Part shown: in pieces, positions 61,061 to 64,000 of the stretch
Position numbering within the stretch: position 1 is the first letter of the stretch
Layout: each line of letters begins with the position of its first letter
Assembly: GCA_022447545.1 (NCBI GenBank)
Contig: JAKVBI010000019.1
Location: 62,001 to 126,000 of the forward strand
Reading direction: 5' to 3'
DNA length: 64,000 nucleotides
Source of the DNA: Myxococcota bacterium
GTDB lineage: Bacteria > Myxococcota_A > UBA9160 > SMWR01
Notes under the pieces: model-generated
Database searches by the model: none
Seen by the model: only the letters and a program-made list of their open reading frames with translations
What the model was told of the DNA's origin: nothing
Program-made: the position numbers and the translations under genes

Positions 61061-62410
61061 TCACGCCTCCAACATGGGGGTGAGCAGCGCGCGCATCTTG
61101 AGGTCTGTTTCGCGCAACTCGGCATCGGGGTCGGACCCCTCCACCACCCCAGCTCCAGCGAACAACCGGGCTTCGCCTCCGGTCACAAGTCCCGACCTCA
61201 GAGCGACACAGAATTCTCCACAGCCCGACGCGTCCACCCAGCCCACGGCTCCCGCGTACCATCCGCGCTCCAATTCTTCCTCATGTTCCAGCCACTCGAG
61301 AGCCGCCGCCCGCGGCGCACCGCCCACCGATGGGGCCGGGTGCAGGCGTCCGGCGAGTTCCAGTACGGAGGTTCCATTTTTGAGAGTTCCCACGAGCGGG
61401 GTTTCGAGGTGTTGGATGCCTTCGAAGCGAAGTAGGCGGGGGGCTTCTGGGACCTCCAGGGTCGAACAAAATGGTGTCAAGGCTTCGCGTAGGACCCTCA
61501 CCACCACCGCGTGCTCGGTCTGGTCCTTCTTGCTCTCACAAAGTGCGCGCCCGATCCTCTCGTCCTCGGTCGGGTCGCTCCCGCGACGCGCCGATCCGGC
61601 CAGGGCACTCGTCTGAACGCGATTCCCCCGTACATCGACCAGCCGCTCGGGGCTCGCTCCGAGGAAGACGCTTCCTCTTCGCGCCACCGCAAAGGTCGTG
61701 CAGGTGGGGTGGGTCCGGCTGAGGCGGTCCAGCAGAGGTACCGGGGCGAAGTCCCGGGCTGAGCGGATCCGGAGGCTGCGGGCGACGACGACCTTCTCGA
61801 GTTCGCCGCCTGCGATCTGTTGCAGTGCATTGGCGACGCGTTTGCAGAAGTGTGTGTGGCCGTGCTCTGTCAGGATCTCGTGGGCTGCGGGGTCCGCTGG
61901 TCGAGGACTTTTGGGTGAAGCCATCGGGGGCACCGAGAATTCGGCGCGCAGGCGATCCAGTGCCTCGGGCAGGGTGGCGTCCTCGGTCCGGGGCTGGATG
62001 ACTGTGAGGTAGGCACGCCCCTCCAGTTGCGCCACCAGAAACTCTGGCAAGATCAGACGCGCCGGCGGGTACTCGCTCCAGTGGGAAGAGGGTTCGGGCT
62101 GATCTCGGAAGCCGAAGCCTCCGAGCAGCAGCGGACCCGCCGCCGACGGGCCGGGATCTCCTATGACGAGCAGATCCTCGAACACGCCACGCGCGCGTGC
62201 CGCGCAGGCCTGGAAGCGGGTGGGTCCGTGTTCTTCCACAACCCACGCCGCGCCGCGTCCAAGTAGTTGCACTCCATCGGCGGGACGCGTCCAGGAGAAC
62301 CATTCCGTGTCGTCCGGCGTCGGTTCCAGTACCTCGGCCCATCCGGGAGGCAACTCGATGCGCAGCGCCACGAAGTGGCGCGCGTCGAAGTCTCTCGACG
62401 GTGTGTTCAC
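61061..62410 (-). CDS. menF: Isochorismate synthase
   Basis: Chorismate to isochorismate; 449 aa. Chorismate-binding fold with VVVARSLRIRS, FLGASPERLVDV, ALAGSARRGSDPTED, HLETPLVGT, HPAPSVGGAPR and GAGVVEGSDPDAE. GTG at 62410 overlaps the menG stop (GTGA) and has AGGAG 7 nt upstream. The upstream open frame from 62992 is antisense-like and rejected. Confidence 0.92.
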   Translation of the reverse strand: MNTPSRDFDARHFVALRIELPPGWAEVLEPTPDDTEWFSWTRPADGVQLLGRGAAWVVEEHGPTRFQACAARARGVFEDLLVIGDPGPSAAGPLLLGGFGFRDQPEPSSHWSEYPPARLILPEFLVAQLEGRAYLTVIQPRTEDATLPEALDRLRAEFSVPPMASPKSPRPADPAAHEILTEHGHTHFCKRVANALQQIAGGELEKVVVARSLRIRSARDFAPVPLLDRLSRTHPTCTTFAVARRGSVFLGASPERLVDVRGNRVQTSALAGSARRGSDPTEDERIGRALCESKKDQTEHAVVVRVLREALTPFCSTLEVPEAPRLLRFEGIQHLETPLVGTLKNGTSVLELAGRLHPAPSVGGAPRAAALEWLEHEEELERGWYAGAVGWVDASGCGEFCVALRSGLVTGGEARLFAGAGVVEGSDPDAELRETDLKMRALLTPMLEA

Positions 62411-63114
62411 CGCGTTTCTCCTCGCACACCCGTCAACAATTGGACCGCACCCAGCAGAAGGGAACGCTTGTGAACCTTCACAAAGCCGGCCGCTGCGAGC
62501 ATTTGCAGCAACTCTGCTTCGGGGGGCAGGTAGACGGTGGATTGGGGCAGGTACGCGTACGCATCCCGATCCGACAGCCAGGCCCCGAGCCGAGGCACGA
62601 AACGGTCGAAGTACAACGTGTGACCGGCTGCGATCAGGGGGTTGCGCGGGCGATCGACCTCCAGCAAGGCAAAGCGCCCACCCGGTTCCAGAACCCGGGC
62701 CATTTCCGCGAAAACCTCCGGGAGTGCGACAAAGTTGCGCAGTGCAAAGCCGCAGGTCAGAGCCGTGGCACTGGCGTCGGCGACGGGTAGTGCGGTGGCG
62801 TCCGCCTGGGTGAACTGGGCCGAGATGCCCCGGTGCTGAGCGTTTCGGAGCATCTGGGCCGCGAAGTCGATGCCCAGCACCTGGGCGCCCCGAGCGGCAG
62901 CGTGTTCGGCAAAGTCCCCCGTGCCACAGGCCAGGTCCAACAAGCGATCGCCAGTGCGGACGTCGACGTGATCGAGGGCCGCGCGTCGCCACCGCTGGTC
63001 CAGACCCGCCGAGATGAGCCGGTTCATGCGGTCGTAACGCGGGGCGATGCGGTCGAACATGTCCCGCACGGCGCCCCGTTTGGCCTCAGCTCCGGGGAGG
63101 GCGTTCAGCGCCAT
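62407..63114 (-). CDS. menG: Demethylmenaquinone methyltransferase (UbiE/MenG)
   Basis: SAM-dependent C-methylation of demethylmenaquinone; 235 aa. FDRIAPRYDRMNRLISAGLD is the family N-signature, LDLACGTGDFAEHA the SAM site and LRNFVALPEVFAEMARVLEP the UbiE motif. Ribosome site GGAGG 4 nt before the ATG. Start overlaps the merR stop by 10 bp. Confidence 0.93.
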   Translation of the reverse strand: MALNALPGAEAKRGAVRDMFDRIAPRYDRMNRLISAGLDQRWRRAALDHVDVRTGDRLLDLACGTGDFAEHAAARGAQVLGIDFAAQMLRNAQHRGISAQFTQADATALPVADASATALTCGFALRNFVALPEVFAEMARVLEPGGRFALLEVDRPRNPLIAAGHTLYFDRFVPRLGAWLSDRDAYAYLPQSTVYLPPEAELLQMLAAAGFVKVHKRSLLLGAVQLLTGVRGETR

Positions 63115-63881
63115 TCCACCTCCAACCGGGCTTCGTCGGTGGCGGCAATCGCAGCTCGCAGGGCACTCAACTCCTGTCTCCCTTCGAGGCGCTGGAGGGC
63201 CTGGTTGACCAGGGTGCGTTGGAAGTGAAGCGCCACCACCCGGGTCACCTGGGGGAGGAGGTCCCGAAACACCGCGGAGATGGCCTCGTCGTCACCCGAC
63301 GAGGGCCCCTGTTTACGTACGTGGTCATCGAATAGATCGATGGCGCGTTCGCAGATCGCTTCGGTCTGTGTGACGTGCTGCCGAGCGGTTGCGAGCAGGG
63401 GTTGGAGGGGAATGCCGGCTTCGAGCATGGCCAGGGCTGAACGCGCCAGCTCCACATCGGATTCGGCGAATCGCTCCTCGTCATCCACCTGCAGGGCTGC
63501 GATCAGGCCGGCTGCCTCGGCGGCGCGGACCAGTGAAGGCGGGATCCCGGTCTCCCGAGCGAGTTCATCGCGGCTCAGCGTCCTGCCCCCGACCTTCTCG
63601 CGCATGAGGGCTTGGAGCAGGGGCTCGGCGCTCCCCTCGTCCGGAGCCGGGATCTTGGAACGGGACTGGGAGGCTTCCAGCACCCTTCGGATTTGGGCGA
63701 GGGTGAACCCATCGGCCTTGAGGTCCCGGATCCGATTCAGGGTGTCGAGGTGCCGGTCTCCGTAGATGGCAACCCGGCCCCGCCGGCTGGGTGCCGGAAT
63801 CAACCGCTGGGCCTGATAGAAGCGGACGGTATCCACGCCCATCCCGGCAGCTGTGGCCAACTCCTCGACCCGATATTCCAT
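63105..63881 (-). CDS. MerR family transcriptional regulator at the head of the men operon
   Basis: 258 aa. N-terminal winged HTH YRVEELATAAGMGVDTVRFY with RRGRVAIYG and a second helix pair (GFTLAQIRRVLEA). The long C-terminal part lacks obvious metal ligands; it may bind an effector. It is the first gene of the operon and overlaps menG, so autoregulation of menaquinone synthesis is plausible (inference). The ATG at 63881 has no ribosome site and appears leaderless. Confidence 0.87.
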   Translation of the reverse strand: MEYRVEELATAAGMGVDTVRFYQAQRLIPAPSRRGRVAIYGDRHLDTLNRIRDLKADGFTLAQIRRVLEASQSRSKIPAPDEGSAEPLLQALMREKVGGRTLSRDELARETGIPPSLVRAAEAAGLIAALQVDDEERFAESDVELARSALAMLEAGIPLQPLLATARQHVTQTEAICERAIDLFDDHVRKQGPSSGDDEAISAVFRDLLPQVTRVVALHFQRTLVNQALQRLEGRQELSALRAAIAATDEARLEVEWR

Positions 63882-63887
63882 GCAATT

Positions 63888-63916
63888 ATTCTAGGAGTTG
63901 TTACTCACGAGGTAAA
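63888..63916 (-). promoter_or_regulatory. Promoter of the merR-men operon (leaderless)
   Basis: TTTACC (63916-63911) and TAGAAT (63893-63888) on the minus strand are spaced by exactly 17 bp. Six nt separate the -10 from the ATG at 63881, so transcription should start at the A of ATG. A GAGT/ACTC dyad lies in the spacer, where MerR regulators bind. The remaining sequence to the window end shows nothing else. Confidence 0.65.
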
Positions 63917-64000
63917 GCGGCTCCAGAGCCCGTTTTGAATCACCACGGGGCTCATGCCTGGCACGGAACGTGCTTTTTCGCCCTGGGTGACTTGCCGCCT

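Noticed and set aside
62411-62992. N-terminal extension of menF by 194 codons
   Set aside because: It overlaps menG on the same strand in another frame and is Arg/Pro/Gly-rich; the GTG at 62410 has a ribosome site and overlaps menG properly.
1-64000. tRNA, rRNA, CRISPR arrays, insertion sequences, prophage genes
   Set aside because: I found no transposase or integrase frames, no regularly spaced repeats and no recognisable tRNA or rRNA sequence by eye; a tRNAscan or Infernal run would be needed to exclude small RNAs.

Overview
The window is about 60% GC and gene-dense, with short intergenic gaps, many ATGA/GTGA/TTGA gene overlaps and frequent GTG or TTG starts. Exported lipoproteins, a menaquinone pathway and a large aerobic lipid/steroid/xenobiotic catabolism repertoire (P450, Rieske oxygenase, TauD-type dioxygenase, acyl-CoA dehydrogenases, CoA ligase, methylacyl-CoA racemase) fit a free-living Gram-negative bacterium of the former Deltaproteobacteria (Myxococcota or Binatia-like). 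This placement is inference from gene content only; there is no rRNA or tRNA gene in the window.

Layout. 1-12.5 kb: catabolic modules: an amidohydrolase/Rieske oxygenase/SDR operon, two Spinster-like MFS transporters (one coupled to a P450), a YtcJ-type amidohydrolase, and an epoxide hydrolase/TauD dioxygenase/GrdB-like selenoprotein series. 12.7-21.4 kb: a DUF4156-like lipoprotein, a large polytopic membrane protein, a decayed ketopantoate-reductase-like remnant, a GDPD phosphodiesterase, a nitronate monooxygenase-like protein, an orphan ParB-like protein and pabB. 21.5-28 kb: a fatty-acid/sterol side-chain block (AMACR, 3Fe-4S ferredoxin, APH-like protein, acyl-CoA ligase, paired acyl-CoA dehydrogenases). 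28-36 kb: AcoX-like kinase, MBL hydrolase, epimerase, amidohydrolase, exported cyclophilin, SixA, then a two-gene operon encoding a thioredoxin-like fusion protein and a UGSC-type selenoprotein. 36-53.5 kb: a ProX-ProW fused osmolyte/betaine-type ABC system, acyl-CoA reductase, RRM protein, NfeD, LOG, an SGNH/sulfatase pair, SnoaL, LLM oxidoreductase, YdjM-like protein, HAD, GluQ, RF3, EamA and MBL. 54.9-63.9 kb: a compact menaquinone operon on the minus strand (merR-menG-F-D-H-A-C-E) that lacks menB.

Most notable are two different selenocysteine genes. In each, one ORF is interrupted by a single in-frame TGA at a family redox motif (U-P-Q-C and U-G-S-C), and a hairpin with a G at the start of its apical loop lies 18-20 nt after the TGA, as expected for bacterial SECIS elements. 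One of them is translationally coupled to a protein combining a CxxC thioredoxin-like domain with a conserved partner domain, which suggests a dedicated thiol/selenol redox system.

A second pattern is that many genes without a Shine-Dalgarno sequence have a TANNNT box 6-9 nt before the start codon. This suggests that leaderless transcripts are common here; the clearest case is the promoter of the men operon, whose predicted transcription start is the A of the merR ATG.
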